A stretch of 6,902 nt of DNA from an uncultured Acidobacteriota bacterium (GTDB lineage Bacteria; Acidobacteriota; Blastocatellia; Pyrinomonadales; Pyrinomonadaceae): contig CAMLKY010000104.1 in assembly GCA_946480545.1 (NCBI GenBank), positions 1 through 6,902 on the forward strand. Direction: 5' to 3'. The notes beneath the pieces are model-generated. The model saw nothing but the letters and a program-made list of their open reading frames with translations. It made no database searches and was not told the DNA's origin. Below, in pieces: positions 5,645-6,902 of the stretch (positions within the stretch are counted from its first letter, which is position 1; each line of letters starts with the position of its first letter). The translations under genes were made by a program, and so were the position numbers.

Positions 5645-5673
5645 ATTTTACTGGCGAAAAAATGATTGGTCAA
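5645..5673 (-). promoter_or_regulatory. Near-consensus sigma70 promoter for tRNA-Pro
   Basis: On the minus strand TTGACC (5668-5673) and TAAAAT (5645-5650) are separated by exactly 17 nt, each matching 5 of 6 consensus bases. The expected transcription start is about 30 nt upstream of the mature tRNA. It begins 2 nt past the rdgB stop codon, so the tRNA has its own promoter and is not merely trailing rdgB. Confidence 0.7.
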
Positions 5674-5674
5674 G

Positions 5675-6286
5675 TCAGACCGCAATAAAATCCAGTAAAA
5701 ATCGCATCATGAGCCGGGTGGCTTGCGCACGGTGGCTGATCGACCGCTTCACTGCGTCATCAAGTTCGCCAAAGGTGAGGTCATAGTCGTTTGGGATAAA
5801 GATCGGATCGTAGCCGAACCCACGTTCGCCGCGGGGCTCATTCGCGATCGTTCCGGGACAGTCGGCCTCGACCGTGTGCAGGATGCGGGCATCCGGATCC
5901 GAAAGGGACATGGCACATACAAATCTCGCGATACGGTCGGTTGTGTTCGTCTCACGGATCTGCTCGAGCAGCTTCGGGATCTTCACGTCGTAGCCGGTTC
6001 CTTCGCCCGCAAAACGAGCGGAGAGAACTCCGGGAGCACCGCCGAGAGCCGCCACCTCCAATCCCGAATCGTCTGCCAGACAAAGCTCGCCCGTCTGGAG
6101 CGCGAAACCGGCGGCCTTCAGTTCAGCATTCTCGCGAAAGGTTGAGCCGGTCTCCGGAACATCTGTCAGATCAGTGAAGTCGGTAAGCCCCAGGATCTCG
6201 AAAGGCGAGGTCGCGAGCAAAGTGCGCAGCTCTCTGACCTTTCCCGGATTTCCAGTTGCGAGGACGATTCTCGTGAGAACTTTCAT
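5675..6286 (-). CDS. rdgB: RdgB/HAM1 non-canonical purine NTP pyrophosphatase (ITPase/XTPase)
   Basis: The protein has 203 residues, typical for the family (about 190-205). It hydrolyses ITP, dITP and XTP to the monophosphates and pyrophosphate in the cytoplasm, keeping deaminated purines out of DNA and RNA. Diagnostic blocks are present in order: [12 protein letters not shown] (9-20, triphosphate-binding loop); [14 protein letters not shown] (45-58, with the metal-site Glu); ADDSGLEV (71-78, catalytic Asp region); [12 protein letters not shown] (83-94); [11 protein letters not shown] (153-163, base recognition); and SHRAQA (184-189). All key motifs are intact. The ATG at 6286 places the ATGN loop at the usual distance from the N-terminus; the Shine-Dalgarno sequence is weak (CACGGG). 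It is divergent from the hypothetical gene at 6409, with the tRNA-Pro promoter immediately downstream. Confidence 0.97.
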   Translation of the reverse strand: MKVLTRIVLATGNPGKVRELRTLLATSPFEILGLTDFTDLTDVPETGSTFRENAELKAAGFALQTGELCLADDSGLEVAALGGAPGVLSARFAGEGTGYDVKIPKLLEQIRETNTTDRIARFVCAMSLSDPDARILHTVEADCPGTIANEPRGERGFGYDPIFIPNDYDLTFGELDDAVKRSISHRAQATRLMMRFLLDFIAV

Positions 6287-6318
6287 AGCCCGTGGCTGCC
6301 GGCGTCAAAAACTTTTTA

Positions 6319-6348
6319 TTGCCAAACGATGGTGCTTAATTGTATAAA
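6319..6348 (+). promoter_or_regulatory. Near-consensus sigma70 promoter for the rightmost gene
   Basis: TTGCCA (6319-6324, 5 of 6) and TATAAA (6343-6348, 5 of 6) are separated by 18 nt. Transcription would start near 6355, about 55 nt before the TTG start at 6409. This excludes the in-frame TTG at 6340 as the translation start. The same AT-rich stretch reads TATACAAT on the minus strand and may serve as a -10 for rdgB, but no matching -35 is evident. Confidence 0.6.
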
Positions 6349-6408
6349 ATATCTAGCGAATTCGTTCGCTTCCCGCCTAATCTTCAACTTGCAAGCGAGG
6401 AAAATCCC

Positions 6409-6902
6409 TTGGAATTAGTTTCGAACCCAGCTCCGCTGTTTAACCCGGCAACACTGTTCTCTGACGAGAAGGTCGAGCTTATAGAATCGCCGATCATAGC
6501 CGTCCTCGACCCTAAGGAGCTCTCGTTCGAGCTTGGCCTGTGGCTCGCCGGTCTCGAAAGCTTTCTCCGTTCCGGCGGAAGTGCATTCACCGATTCGGCG
6601 GCTGAGGACCTGACGCGGGATTGGATGCGCGAGGTCAGACTCGCACGCGCCGCGCTCCTGAATTGCTCGAAGCTAAATTTCCATCTTCGGAAGTCGTTGA
6701 TACAGGAGCCCGACTCGGAAATGGACGAGGGCAGGATCACGGTCTCCGAGCTTGATAGCTTTGCGCTGGTCCTTCGCGAGACGATCGTTCTCAGCGAGAG
6801 CGTCCTCGGCGCCCGTAAGCTGAATTTCGGCGACTGGAAGGCGTGGAGTACCACGCTGAGTGAAAAGCTCCTGGCTTCACCGGTGCGCCACAAGCTTGTG
6901 AA
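6409..6902 (+). CDS. Hypothetical protein, N-terminal 164 residues (3' end beyond window)
   Basis: An open frame with coding-like composition runs to the right edge. I do not recognise the family. The visible part has no signal peptide or membrane segment. It is a soluble, probably all-helical, Glu/Leu-rich protein with blocks such as VELIESPIIAVLDPKELSFE, LWLAGLESFLRSGG, MREVRLARAALLNC and ITVSELDSFALVLRETIVL. A TTG start at 6409 is chosen: GCGAGGA lies about 8 nt upstream, no ATG or GTG occurs in the open frame before it, and a good promoter lies just upstream. An earlier in-frame TTG at 6340 overlaps the -10 region and is unlikely. It is divergent from rdgB across 122 bp. An overlapping open frame on the opposite strand (Ser/Arg-rich) is a shadow. 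Confidence 0.7.
   Translation, partial: MELVSNPAPLFNPATLFSDEKVELIESPIIAVLDPKELSFELGLWLAGLESFLRSGGSAFTDSAAEDLTRDWMREVRLARAALLNCSKLNFHLRKSLIQEPDSEMDEGRITVSELDSFALVLRETIVLSESVLGARKLNFGDWKAWSTTLSEKLLASPVRHKLV

Noticed and set aside
5442..5688. Two overlapping plus-strand open frames with peptides such as [24 protein letters not shown] and [16 protein letters not shown]
   Set aside because: These are the antisense of tRNA-Pro read in two frames, a well-known source of spurious protein annotations.
6384..6893. 169-residue minus-strand frame rich in Ser and Arg
   Set aside because: It is the antisense of the plus-strand hypothetical gene, which has a promoter, ribosome site and coding-like composition.

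Overview
This 6.9 kb window looks like ordinary chromosomal DNA from a member of the Acidobacteriota, most likely class Blastocatellia (Pyrinomonadales-like). That placement is an inference. It rests on secreted proteins built from two TonB C-terminal-like repeats, on an intragenic palindrome encoding GNAERGTRNAE / SAFRVLRSAL-type peptides, and on the moderately high GC with AT-rich intergenic gaps. There is no rRNA gene or other strong taxonomic marker.

Layout. Position 1-540 (minus) is the N-terminal third of a GltD-type, Fe-S and FAD-containing NAD(P)H oxidoreductase that runs off the left edge. Positions 640-2582 (minus) hold a tight three-gene operon: a secreted double TonB-C-repeat protein, a secreted SnoaL-like protein anchored by a C-terminal membrane helix, and a second double TonB-C-repeat protein. 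The last two genes overlap by ATGA. A 62-bp divergent gap with a perfect 8-bp inverted repeat separates this operon from a plus-strand gene (2645-4543). That gene encodes an approximately 11-helix membrane protein with a large C-terminal extracytoplasmic domain, resembling GT-C glycosyltransferases. It carries an in-frame palindromic DNA insert of about 117 bp.

A strong minus-strand terminator (4556-4577) follows a small minus-strand gene (4609-4847). The reading frame of this gene appears broken by one nucleotide near its start. After a 290-bp non-coding stretch come an HU-family DNA-binding protein (5138-5422, minus), tRNA-Pro(TGG) with an encoded CCA end and a near-consensus promoter (minus), and rdgB/HAM1 inosine/xanthosine triphosphate pyrophosphatase (5675-6286, minus). 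Diverging from rdgB is a plus-strand hypothetical gene with a near-consensus sigma70 promoter and a TTG start, cut by the right edge.

Most of the window is housekeeping or orphan-function genes, and I see no defence system, CRISPR array or transposase. The points most worth checking are the in-frame palindromic insert, the frame-broken small gene, and the TonB-C / membrane-anchored SnoaL / TonB-C operon with its conserved cysteine pair.
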